Notes under the pieces: model-generated
Told to the model about the DNA's origin: nothing
Databases searched by the model: none
Seen by the model: only the letters and a program-made list of their open reading frames with translations
Translations under genes and position numbers: made by a program
Part shown: positions 6,502 through 13,717 of the stretch, piece after piece
Layout of the letters: each line of letters starts with the position of its first letter
Numbering within the stretch: position 1 is the first letter of the stretch
From: Variovorax sp. CF079
GTDB lineage: Bacteria > Pseudomonadota > Gammaproteobacteria > Burkholderiales > Burkholderiaceae_C
DNA length: 64,000 nucleotides
NCBI RefSeq assembly: GCF_900101545.1
Contig: NZ_FMZU01000020.1
Coordinates: forward strand, 90,357-154,356
Direction of reading: 5' to 3'

Positions 6502-8790
6502 ATGGCCTACATCAAGAGCCGCAAGCACGCCGTCGGGCGTGCACCGTCACCCCAGTTGACTGGCGCAGCAGCCGCAACCCTGATCGCGATATCGATGCCC
6601 GTAGCGGCGCAGACCAGCACGGCGAACACGTTGCGCGAAGTCAAGATCGAAGCGACGGCCGATGGCTACAAGCCCGAAACGTCTTCATCGCCCAAGTTCA
6701 CCCAGCCCCTGGTGGATACGCCCCAAACCATCACCGTCATCAAGAAAGAGGTCCTGCAGGACCAGGGCGCGACGACGCTGACCGAGGCGCTGCGCAATAC
6801 GCCCGGCATTACCTTCCAGATGGGGGAAAACGGCAACACGTCCACAGGCGACGCCGTGTTCATGCGCGGCTTCGACACCTCGGGCAGCATCTTCGTCGAC
6901 GGCATCCGCGACGTGGGCACCGTCTCGCGCGACATGTTCAATATCGAGCAGGTCGAGGTCGTCAAAGGCCCGGCGGGCGCCGACATTGGCCGCGGATCGC
7001 CGACCGGCTACATCAATCTCGTATCCAAAGTACCCACCGCCGAGAACTTCTTCGCCGGCAGCGTGAGCCTGGGCTCCGCCAGCCAGAAGCGGGCGACGGT
7101 CGACCTCAACCGGGCGCTGAACGAAACTGGTTCCGTGGCATTTCGTCTGAATGCCATGGTGCAGGACGGCGGCGTGCCGGGACGGGACCTGGTCCAAAAC
7201 AATCGATCGGGCATCGCGCCCTCGCTCGCCATCGGCCTCGGTACGCCGACGCGCATCTACCTGTCCTATCTGCACATGGATCAGAAGAATCGCCCTGACG
7301 GCGGTATTCCAGTGGTCGGCCTCGAAGGCTACTACCTTGCCGATCTGGCGCGCATCGGCGGCAACGGGCCCCGGGTCGACACCAACAACTACTACGGCTT
7401 TCTGTCGGACCATGACGACGTGAAGGCCGACATGTTCACGGCGCGCATCGAACACGATATTGCGCCCGGCGTGACCATCCGCAACATCTCCCGCTGGGGC
7501 CGCACCAAGCAGGACCTGGTACTCACGGGTGTGTTCAGCAACGGGCTGCTCGTCCCGAACGTGTTCAATCCGCTCGGCTGGTCGGTGCGCACGACGCCGC
7601 AGGGCAAGCTTCAAGACAACGAGATCTTTGCGAACCAGACGAACATCACGGCGGACCTGACCCTGGGCGGCTTGAAGCACTCCATCAGCGCCGGCGTCGA
7701 ATTGGGCCGCGAAGAGCAGGACAACACCGCCGTGGCGGCCCAGATCAACGCGCTCAACGGCGTGCGCTCGGGCACTTCGTTCCTTGCCTACAACAACCTC
7801 TACGCCCCCAACGTCAACCGCGCCTTCGTTCCGGTGCTGCCGACCGGCGCCAGCACGGCCGGCAAGACGACCACGGCCGCGCTGTACGCTTTCGACACCA
7901 TCAAGCTCAACGAGCAATGGCTGATCAACGGCGGTCTCCGCTACGAGCACTACAAGAGCGACTTTTCCGGCCTGGACGCACCTGCAGCCAACGGGACGCA
8001 ACTCGCAACACGGCTCGGTAAATCCGACAACCTTCTCACAGGCAAGGTAGGCGTGGTGTTCAAGCCGACCCCCAACGGCAGCATCTATGCCGCCTACGCC
8101 ACGTCCGCGAAACCGCCAGGCTCCGACTTCGCGCTGTCGGGCACGGCCACCAACATCAACAATCCGAACCTCGATCCGCAGAAGGCGAAGACCGCCGAGG
8201 TCGGCACCAAGTGGGATCTGCTCGACAAGCGCCTCGCGGTGACCGGCGCACTGTTCCGGACAACCAACGAGAACGAACAGGTTCAGATCGATACCTTCGG
8301 CAACACCGAGCAATACGGCAAGACGCGCGTGCAAGGCGTGGAACTGAGCGCCATCGGGCAGATCACGCCTGCATGGCAGGTCATTGCAGGCATTGCCAGC
8401 ATCGACACCGAGATCCTGGAAGGTTCGCGGACAAGCACCACGCAGAACGGCGCGCAAATTCGCTTCTCGCCGAAGCTCACGGCCACGCTTTGGACGACCT
8501 ACAAGTTTCCCATGGGCCTGATCGTCGGCGCAGGCGCACGTTACGTCGACACGCAGGCGCGGGCGACGTCGAACGCGGCGCTGACACCGACCACCTTCTT
8601 CCCGACCATTCCGAGCTATACGGTCTTCGACGCGATGATCGGCTACGAAATCAACAAGAACGTGGCGATCCAGCTCAACCTGTACAACCTGACGGACAAG
8701 TTCTATCTGGCACGGGTGAACAACGCAGGGAACCGGCTGACGGTGGGGACGCCGCGCTCCGCGACGTTGACCGCCAACTTCAAGTTCTGA
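6502..8790 (+). CDS. TonB-dependent siderophore receptor, Fiu/PiuA type
   Basis: This 762-residue outer-membrane receptor has an N-terminal signal region ending in MPVAAQ, a plug domain of about 130 residues (VDTPQTITVIKKEVL, MRGFDTSGSIFVDGIRD, VEVVKGPAGADIGRG, GYINLVSK) and a 22-strand barrel ending in the aromatic TANFKF. It most resembles catecholate-type receptors (Fiu, PiuA). The directly following gene is piuC/ybiX, which is the usual partner of fiu/piuA. Energy would come from the TonB-ExbB-ExbD system at 10044-11897. A good Fur box lies upstream. The exact siderophore cannot be told from sequence alone. It overlaps nothing and follows the redox operon by 226 bp. Confidence 0.92.
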   Translation: MAYIKSRKHAVGRAPSPQLTGAAAATLIAISMPVAAQTSTANTLREVKIEATADGYKPETSSSPKFTQPLVDTPQTITVIKKEVLQDQGATTLTEALRNTPGITFQMGENGNTSTGDAVFMRGFDTSGSIFVDGIRDVGTVSRDMFNIEQVEVVKGPAGADIGRGSPTGYINLVSKVPTAENFFAGSVSLGSASQKRATVDLNRALNETGSVAFRLNAMVQDGGVPGRDLVQNNRSGIAPSLAIGLGTPTRIYLSYLHMDQKNRPDGGIPVVGLEGYYLADLARIGGNGPRVDTNNYYGFLSDHDDVKADMFTARIEHDIAPGVTIRNISRWGRTKQDLVLTGVFSNGLLVPNVFNPLGWSVRTTPQGKLQDNEIFANQTNITADLTLGGLKHSISAGVELGREEQDNTAVAAQINALNGVRSGTSFLAYNNLYAPNVNRAFVPVLPTGASTAGKTTTAALYAFDTIKLNEQWLINGGLRYEHYKSDFSGLDAPAANGTQLATRLGKSDNLLTGKVGVVFKPTPNGSIYAAYATSAKPPGSDFALSGTATNINNPNLDPQKAKTAEVGTKWDLLDKRLAVTGALFRTTNENEQVQIDTFGNTEQYGKTRVQGVELSAIGQITPAWQVIAGIASIDTEILEGSRTSTTQNGAQIRFSPKLTATLWTTYKFPMGLIVGAGARYVDTQARATSNAALTPTTFFPTIPSYTVFDAMIGYEINKNVAIQLNLYNLTDKFYLARVNNAGNRLTVGTPRSATLTANFKF

Positions 8791-8830
8791 CACGCCCCGG
8801 CATCCCACTCTCGAGGACTGCGAAACTCGC

Positions 8831-8859
8831 AGCCCCAGTCGTCGCGCTGGGGCTTTTTT
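8831..8859 (+). terminator. Hairpin with T-run between receptor gene and piuC
   Basis: AGCCCCAG (8831-8838) pairs with CTGGGGCT (8847-8854) around an 8-nt loop, followed by a run of T to 8859. The hairpin ends only 17 bp before the piuC start, so it would act as a partial terminator or attenuator between the two genes rather than at the end of an operon. Confidence 0.8.
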
Positions 8860-8875
8860 CATGGAGATCTTGCAA

Positions 8876-9556
8876 ATGATGTTGCATGTGCCCGATGTCC
8901 TGACGCGGGATCAGGTGCGCGAAATGCGAGCAACGCTCGACACGACCGATTGGGTGGACGGCAGGGAAACCGTCGGGGAACAGGGCGCCAGGGTCAAGCG
9001 GAATCGTCAGCTGCCCGAGTTCTCCCCAGTGACCCGTGCGCTGGGCAGCACCATCCTGGCCGCGTTGGCCAAGAATGCCCTGCTCTTTTCCGCCGCGTTG
9101 CCGCTCCGGTTCGTGCCGCCGCTGTTCAATCGCTACGAAGGCGGCGAACACTACGGACTGCATGTGGACGGATCGGTACGCTCCGTGCCCGGCACCGGCG
9201 AGCAATTGCGCACCGATCTGTCGTGCACCCTGTTCCTGTCCGAGCCCGAGGACTACGAAGGGGGCGAACTGGAAGTCGTGGACACCTACGGCACCCACGA
9301 AGTCAAGCTGCCGGCCGGTGATCTGATCCTCTACCCCTCGAGCAGCCTGCACCGCGTGCATCCCGTGACGCAGGGCGTGCGCATCTGCTCCTTTTTCTGG
9401 TTGCAGAGCATGGTGCGCGACGACCGGCAGCGGGCCATGCTGTTCGAACTCGACCAAACCATCATCAAGTTGCGCGCCCGGCTCGGCGAGTCGGAGGAGA
9501 CGGTCGCCCTGACCGGCCACTATCACAACCTGCTGCGCATGTGGTCCGAGGTCTAG
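8876..9556 (+). CDS. piuC: Fe(II)/2-oxoglutarate-dependent hydroxylase, PiuC/YbiX family
   Basis: PiuC/YbiX proteins are cytoplasmic 2-oxoglutarate-dependent dioxygenases nearly always encoded beside a Fiu/PiuA receptor; their substrate is not settled. The 226-residue protein has the iron triad H96, D98 (HYGLHVDGS) and H159 (SSLHRVH), with R169 placed to bind 2-oxoglutarate. I chose the ATG at 8876 (MMLHVPDVL) because a GGAG lies at a proper distance and other family members start similarly; ATG 8879 is almost equal and ATG 8861 lies too close to the terminator. It probably acts on a siderophore or siderophore-related molecule taken up by the receptor. Confidence 0.9.
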   Translation: MMLHVPDVLTRDQVREMRATLDTTDWVDGRETVGEQGARVKRNRQLPEFSPVTRALGSTILAALAKNALLFSAALPLRFVPPLFNRYEGGEHYGLHVDGSVRSVPGTGEQLRTDLSCTLFLSEPEDYEGGELEVVDTYGTHEVKLPAGDLILYPSSSLHRVHPVTQGVRICSFFWLQSMVRDDRQRAMLFELDQTIIKLRARLGESEETVALTGHYHNLLRMWSEV

Positions 9557-9604
9557 GGGCCAGCTATCGAAGGGCTTGGCCCCAGAGCTGCAATAGTTAT
9601 TGCA

Positions 9605-9623
9605 AATGCGAGGAATTCGTATT
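9605..9623 (+). promoter_or_regulatory. Weak Fur-box-like palindrome upstream of bfd
   Basis: AATGCGA (9605-9611) and TCGTATT (9617-9623) form an inverted repeat with one mismatch and the outline of a Fur box, 49 bp before bfd. The match to the consensus is poor in the centre, so this is a weaker call than the other three sites. Confidence 0.35.
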
Positions 9624-9671
9624 TATAATCGAGCCTTCTACAAACAGCCAGCCAACCGCCGCCTCACCGCC

Positions 9672-9944
9672 ATGATCGTTTGCGTATGTCGCCGAGTGTC
9701 AGACCGCGAAATCGCACGCCATGTGCGCGCCGGCATGACCTTCGACGAAGTGCAGTTTGAGCTCGGCGTGGCCACCCAGTGCGGCCAGTGCGAAGGCTGC
9801 GCGCGCGACGTGGTCGCGCAATGCAGCGCTTCCCATCCGGTTGCCGCACTCAACCGCGAATCGGAACCGAGGTCGATCCAGCTTGCCAATTCCATCACGG
9901 AAAGCAGGGCATGGAACTCTTCTCGGCACTCGGCGGCAGCCTGA
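9672..9944 (+). CDS. bfd: Bacterioferritin-associated ferredoxin
   Basis: Bfd is a small [2Fe-2S] protein that delivers electrons to bacterioferritin so that stored iron is released. The 90-residue protein starts MIVCVCRRVSDREI. Its cluster ligands are C4, C6, C37 and C40 in the BFD pattern CxC...CxxC; C43 is extra. The C-terminal 35 residues past the cluster domain are longer than in E. coli Bfd (64 residues) and look unstructured. The ATG at 9672 was chosen because the longer frame from 9600 has no family similarity. Bfr itself is encoded at 1278. It sits just ahead of the TonB genes in the iron region. Confidence 0.92.
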   Translation: MIVCVCRRVSDREIARHVRAGMTFDEVQFELGVATQCGQCEGCARDVVAQCSASHPVAALNRESEPRSIQLANSITESRAWNSSRHSAAA

Positions 9945-9985
9945 TCCTCGTCACCGGCTCGGTCTGGTGGATTCTTCGCAAGTAA
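9911..9985 (+). CDS. Possible 24-residue single-membrane-span peptide
   Basis: A very short frame runs from ATG 9911 to TAA 9985 and encodes MELFSALGGSLILVTGSVWW plus four residues ending in RK. It would be one hydrophobic helix with a positive C-terminus. It overlaps the 3' end of bfd in another frame and lies 58 bp before tonB. No strong ribosome binding site is visible. Small membrane peptides between iron genes are plausible, but a chance frame cannot be excluded. Confidence 0.3.
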   Translation: MELFSALGGSLILVTGSVWWILRK

Positions 9986-10043
9986 CTGGCGGTTCCGCTG
10001 CACCCGGGCACCTTTCGCAAGGGCCGGCACTCCATAGTTGATC

Positions 10044-10748
10044 GTGTCTGACCGCTTTTCCTCGTCTCCTCCCTCCGTTCTAGGCCTGTCACGCAACGCC
10101 GTCATCGCAGGCGGCGTGGTGCTTTTTCACGTCGCTGCCCTGTGGGCGCTGCAGAGCGGCCTGCTCCGCCGCGCCGCCGAGGTGGTCATCCCGGTGGAAA
10201 TCCTGAGCGAGTTCATTGAGCCGCCCAAGCCGGCAGAACCGCCGCCCCCGCCACCCGAACCGCCCAAGCGGGAAGTGACGAAAACGCCTCCGCCGCCGCG
10301 GCCGCAGGCGATACGCGAGCCGAAGCCCACGCCAGCGCCGAATGCGCCCACGGGGAGCATCGAGCCGCCGCCCCCACCCGCGCCCATTGCGCCGCCCGCC
10401 CCCGCAGAGCCGCCGGCTCCTCCTGCCTCGCCACCCGCACCGCCGGCGCCCAAGCTCGTCGAAATCAGCCAGGGCCAGACGCAATACATCCGCGAACCTC
10501 GCATCACCTACCCGGCGATGAGCAAGCGATTGGGCGAGACCGGCACGGTGGTCGTGGCGGTCTATTTCAACAGCGCGGGCCTTCCCAAGCGCGCCGAGAT
10601 TTTCAAGTCCAGCGGCTATGACCGGCTCGACCAGGCAGCGCGCGAGGCAGCCATGTCATCGCAGGTCACGCCGATCAGGCAGCCGGGCGCCGACGAGGCG
10701 ACCGTCTACTTGTTGAAGGCGCCTTTCAATTTCACACTTTCCCAATAG
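10044..10748 (+). CDS. tonB: Energy transducer TonB
   Basis: TonB couples the proton motive force, through ExbB-ExbD, to outer-membrane receptors. The 234-residue protein has an N-terminal anchor helix (about 19-38, with a conserved-type histidine in FHVAALW), a long Pro/Ala-rich spacer (about 58-140) and the C-terminal TonB domain (YPAMSKRLGETGTVVVAVYF onward). The start is uncertain: GTG 10044 (MSDRFSSS) is preferred, TTG 10038 is possible. exbB and exbD follow in the same direction 16 and 5 bp apart, so the three form one unit. It would energise the receptor encoded at 6502. Confidence 0.93.
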   Translation: MSDRFSSSPPSVLGLSRNAVIAGGVVLFHVAALWALQSGLLRRAAEVVIPVEILSEFIEPPKPAEPPPPPPEPPKREVTKTPPPPRPQAIREPKPTPAPNAPTGSIEPPPPPAPIAPPAPAEPPAPPASPPAPPAPKLVEISQGQTQYIREPRITYPAMSKRLGETGTVVVAVYFNSAGLPKRAEIFKSSGYDRLDQAAREAAMSSQVTPIRQPGADEATVYLLKAPFNFTLSQ

Positions 10749-10764
10749 TCCCGGAGCAGTAGTT

Positions 10765-11478
10765 ATGGATTCCCAATTTGGCCTGATGAACGTATGGGCG
10801 CAGGGCGACTTCGTCACCAAAGCCGTCGCCTTGCTGCTGATCGGCATGTCGCTCGCCTCGTGGATCGTGATCCTGATCAAGGCGCTGGACGTCATCAAGT
10901 ACAAGCGCCTCGCGAAGCACTCGCAGGACTTCTGGCACAGCGAAGACTTCGCCACCGCGCTCAACAAGCTCGGCAAGGACGACAGCAACCCGTTCCGCGC
11001 CCTCGCCCTGGAAGGCCGTGAAGCCGCGGCGCATCATCGCAACACCAAGGCCCATCTGCACGATGCGCTCGACGTGAGCGACTGGATCACACGCGCATTG
11101 CGCAACGGCATCGATGAATTCACCGCGCGCCTGCAGACTGGTCTGGCCGTCCTGGCCTCGGTCGGTTCGACGGCCCCGTTCATCGGCTTGTTCGGCACGG
11201 TCTGGGGCATCTACCACGCCTTGATGAGCATCAGCTCGGCCGGCCAGGCCACCATCGACAAGGTGGCCGGCCCGATCGGCGAAGCGCTGATCATGACGGC
11301 ACTCGGCCTGGCGGTCGCCATTCCCGCGGTGCTGGGCTACAACGCGCTGGTGCGCGGCAACAAGTTCGTGCTGACCAAGCTCAACAGCTTTGCGCATGAC
11401 CTCCATGCCTACTTCGTGACGGGCGCACGCGTCCAGAGCGGCGTCGAAGCCATCGTCGTCCCGCTCAAGAAAGGCTGA
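10765..11478 (+). CDS. exbB: Biopolymer transport protein ExbB
   Basis: This MotA/TolQ/ExbB-family inner-membrane proton channel subunit is 237 residues long with three predicted helices: near 22-40, and a pair in the second half (LASVGSTAPFIGLFGTVWGI and ALIMTALGLAVAIPAVLGYN). The motif GSTAPFIGLFGTVWGI is typical. It stands between tonB and exbD, and together with the siderophore receptor and Fur boxes this favours ExbB over TolQ. Confidence 0.94.
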   Translation: MDSQFGLMNVWAQGDFVTKAVALLLIGMSLASWIVILIKALDVIKYKRLAKHSQDFWHSEDFATALNKLGKDDSNPFRALALEGREAAAHHRNTKAHLHDALDVSDWITRALRNGIDEFTARLQTGLAVLASVGSTAPFIGLFGTVWGIYHALMSISSAGQATIDKVAGPIGEALIMTALGLAVAIPAVLGYNALVRGNKFVLTKLNSFAHDLHAYFVTGARVQSGVEAIVVPLKKG

Positions 11479-11483
11479 GCACC

Positions 11484-11897
11484 ATGGCTTTCGGAACCCA
11501 GGACGAACCCGATGAGGTGATGAACGAGATCAACATGACGCCGCTGGTCGACGTCATGCTGGTGCTCCTGATCATCTTCATCATCACCGTGCCGGTGATG
11601 AAGCATGCGGTGAACATCGACCTGCCCCGCGCGAGCAGCGAGCCGCAGCAGACCAAACCGCAGAACATCCTGTTCACCGTCGCCGCCGACGGCAGCTATT
11701 ACTGGAACGAACAGAAGATCGACGACGCCGAGCTGAAGACACGGCTCGCGGCCGAAGCGGCCAAGGAACCGCAACCCGAGTTGCACATCCGCGGCGACAA
11801 GGCGGTGCGCTACGAGCGTGTTGCACAAGCGATGTCGGCGGCGCGCGAGACCGGCGTACGCAAGATCGGCTTCATCACGGAACCCGAGGCGAAGTAA
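11484..11897 (+). CDS. exbD: Biopolymer transport protein ExbD
   Basis: ExbD is the second proton-channel subunit of the TonB motor. This 137-residue protein has a single N-terminal helix with the essential aspartate D23 in MTPLVDVMLVLLIIF, and a periplasmic C-terminal domain ending in the pattern EPQPELHIRGDKAVRYERV. It starts 5 bp after exbB. The C-terminus (KIGFITEPEAK) is typical of the family. Confidence 0.94.
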   Translation: MAFGTQDEPDEVMNEINMTPLVDVMLVLLIIFIITVPVMKHAVNIDLPRASSEPQQTKPQNILFTVAADGSYYWNEQKIDDAELKTRLAAEAAKEPQPELHIRGDKAVRYERVAQAMSAARETGVRKIGFITEPEAK

Positions 11898-11944
11898 AGC
11901 CTGCTTTGCAAGGCAAAAAGATCGATCGAGGCGATTGACTTTTT

Positions 11945-11963
11945 ATTGCGAATCATTATCATT
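11945..11963 (+). promoter_or_regulatory. Fur box upstream of hemP
   Basis: ATTGCGAATCATTATCATT matches the Fur consensus well; the right half, ATTATCATT, is exact. The site is 30 bp before hemP, so it would cover the promoter or the transcript start. Iron repression of hemP is inferred. Confidence 0.8.
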
Positions 11964-11992
11964 CACGCATCGCTTCGACAAGGGGATTTCCA

Positions 11993-12205
11993 ATGCCAGC
12001 CACTCCCAACGCATTCACCGTCCTGAGCCATCCCTCGCTCGATCATTCGGGCGGTGGCCGCGCCGCCGCCGAGGCGCCCCGCCCTGCTGCCCTTTTCGAA
12101 AGCACGGAGCTTCTCAAGGGCAGCAAGATCGTCGGGATCATGCACAACGGCTCGCTCTATCGGCTGCAAGCCACCAAACTCGGCAAGCTGATCCTGACCA
12201 AATAG
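11993..12205 (+). CDS. hemP: Hemin uptake protein HemP
   Basis: HemP is a small cytoplasmic protein found in Fur-controlled haem uptake loci; in some proteobacteria its homologues (HmuP) activate haem receptor genes. The 70-residue product has a variable N-terminus and the conserved C-terminal core: LLKGSKIVGIMHNGSLYRLQ then ATKLGKLILTK. A good Fur box lies just upstream and a terminator just downstream, so it is transcribed alone. No haem receptor gene is in the window; the nearby receptor looks like a siderophore type. Confidence 0.9.
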   Translation: MPATPNAFTVLSHPSLDHSGGGRAAAEAPRPAALFESTELLKGSKIVGIMHNGSLYRLQATKLGKLILTK

Positions 12206-12242
12206 AGATCAGCCCGCCCCTCGCGCAAGTTTCATCGTGGGG

Positions 12243-12279
12243 CGACTCGAGGAGATTCATCTCCGAAGGGTCGTTTTTT
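12243..12279 (+). terminator. Terminator after hemP
   Basis: Two stacked stems (CGAC with GTCG at 12243-12246 and 12270-12273; GGAGA with TCTCC at 12251-12255 and 12260-12264) are followed by six T. This fits an intrinsic terminator 37 bp after hemP. Confidence 0.65.
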
Positions 12280-12337
12280 GCTAGCCAACGGTTCGCCGAC
12301 TAGCCAAGCTTTTTTTCCACCTTGAATCCGAAAAGAA

Positions 12338-12364
12338 AACGCCGACCCGAAAGTCGGCGTTTTT
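12338..12364 (-). terminator. Terminator after the GlcG/HbpS-like gene, probably bidirectional
   Basis: A 9-bp stem AACGCCGAC (12338-12346) with GTCGGCGTT (12353-12361) has a T-run on both strands. It separates convergent hemP and the gene at 12383. Confidence 0.8.
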
Positions 12365-12382
12365 GTTTTGGAAGCCTGGCGA

Positions 12383-12790
12383 TCAGAGGCCGAGCGCGGC
12401 GATACCCGCCTTGGCGATCTGCGCGTCCTCGTTCGACTTGACGCCACTGACGCCGACCGCACCGATCACCTGGCCATCCTTGACGATCGGCACACCGCCT
12501 TCGAGCAGGCCTTGCACCCCAGGCGCCGTCAGAAACGAGGTGCGCCCACCGTTGATCATGTCCTCATAGATCCTGCTCTCTCGCCTTCCCATCGCGGCCG
12601 TGTGGGCCTTGGCAGGCGCAATGTGCGACGACAAGGCCGCTGCCCCATCGAGCCGCTGCAGCCAGAGCAAATTGCCGGCGTCGTCGGCGATGGCGATGGT
12701 CACGGCCCAGTTGTTCTTGAGCGCTTCGGCTTCGGCCGCGGCGGCAATGGCCTTGACATCGGCGAGTTCGAGAAAGGACTTGGTCTTCAT
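12383..12790 (-). CDS. GlcG/HbpS family protein, putative haem-binding
   Basis: The 135-residue protein belongs to the GlcG/HbpS/PduO C-terminal family (DUF336): VTIAIADDAGNLLWLQRLDGA, PAKAHTAAMGRRES and GGVPIVKDGQVIGAVGVSG are characteristic. Some members (HbpS) bind haem and help in haem or oxidative stress sensing; GlcG itself sits in glycolate operons. No signal peptide is visible, so it is probably cytoplasmic. It is convergent with hemP and shares the terminator region. A haem-related role is suggested by the family and the neighbour only. Confidence 0.8.
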   Translation of the reverse strand: MKTKSFLELADVKAIAAAAEAEALKNNWAVTIAIADDAGNLLWLQRLDGAAALSSHIAPAKAHTAAMGRRESRIYEDMINGGRTSFLTAPGVQGLLEGGVPIVKDGQVIGAVGVSGVKSNEDAQIAKAGIAALGL

Positions 12791-12969
12791 GGTCTTGCAA
12801 AAAGTGAACTAAGCCCTGAAGCATAGCGCCCGCACCTGCATGAGCCCTTACGGATGGCAGAAAGCGCTTTAGGGACATCCGGATGCGGGTTTTTGTCGTG
12901 GCCGGCTCTTGCGGCCACCTAGAATGGGCCCCAACTGCAGCGTTGCAGCGAACATCAGGAGTTTCAGCA

Positions 12970-13671
12970 ATGAACGACCGCGTCAACACCCTCGACACCA
13001 CCGTCGGCTACGGCCAGACGTTGCCGCAGGCAGAGCGCCAGCGCGTCCTGCGCAATACCTATTGGCTGCTCGCCCTGAGCCTGCTGCCTACCGTGCTGGG
13101 CGCCTGGCTGGGCGTCGCCACCGGCATCACCCGCTCGCTGAGCGGCGGTATCGGCCTCATGGTCTTTCTGGGCGGTGCCTTCGGTTTCATGTTCGCCATC
13201 GAGAAGACCAAGAACTCGGCCGCCGGCGTGCCGGTGCTGCTGGCGTTCACCTTCTTCATGGGCCTGATGCTGTCGCGGCTGATCGCGATGGTGCTGGGTT
13301 TCAAGAACGGCTCCGAATTGATCATGACCGCCTTCGGCGGCACCGCCGGCGTGTTCTTCGTGATGGCCTCGCTGGCAACGGTGATCAAGCGCGACCTGTC
13401 GGGCATGGGCAAGTGGCTGTTCGTCGGCGCACTGGTGCTGATGGTCGGTGCGATCATCAATGTCTTCGTCGGCTCCAGCGCCGGCATGATGGCGATCTCG
13501 GTCGCCGCCATCGGCATCTTCTCGGCCTTCATGCTGTATGACCTGAAGCAGATCATGGACGGCGGCGAGACCAACTACATCAGCGCCACGCTTGCGCTTT
13601 ACCTGGACCTGTTCAACGTGTTCCAGAGCCTGCTGGCCTTGCTCGGCATCTTCGGCGGCGAGCGCGACTGA
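12970..13671 (+). CDS. Bax inhibitor-1/YccA family membrane protein
   Basis: This 233-residue inner-membrane protein has about seven hydrophobic helices and belongs to the BI-1/YbhL/YccA family. Family members act as pH-dependent calcium leak channels or modulate FtsH proteolysis; which applies here is unknown. The start ATG 12970 (MNDRVNTLDTT) has a cytoplasmic N-terminal tail before the first helix, as usual. It is followed by a strong terminator and is convergent with rlmD. Confidence 0.88.
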   Translation: MNDRVNTLDTTVGYGQTLPQAERQRVLRNTYWLLALSLLPTVLGAWLGVATGITRSLSGGIGLMVFLGGAFGFMFAIEKTKNSAAGVPVLLAFTFFMGLMLSRLIAMVLGFKNGSELIMTAFGGTAGVFFVMASLATVIKRDLSGMGKWLFVGALVLMVGAIINVFVGSSAGMMAISVAAIGIFSAFMLYDLKQIMDGGETNYISATLALYLDLFNVFQSLLALLGIFGGERD

Positions 13672-13694
13672 GCACCTGCTCGGCTTGAAGCAAC

Positions 13695-13717
13695 AAGGGC
13701 CCCTCGGGGCCCTTTTT
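13695..13717 (+). terminator. Terminator between BI-1 gene and rlmD
   Basis: AAGGGCCC (13695-13702) pairs with GGGCCCTT (13707-13714) around a 4-nt loop, then T to 13717. The last bases touch the rlmD stop codon. The A-rich left side could also serve the minus strand. Confidence 0.8.

Noticed and set aside
6685..8862. A 725-residue open frame on the minus strand opposite the siderophore receptor
   Set aside because: It is antisense to a well-supported TonB receptor with plug and barrel, and its own sequence is Arg/Gly/Val/Asp-rich with no domain.
12281..12307. Direct repeat CTAGCCAA found twice after hemP as an attachment site
   Set aside because: Eight base pairs twice in a short AT-containing spacer is weak, and no integrase or mobile gene is nearby.
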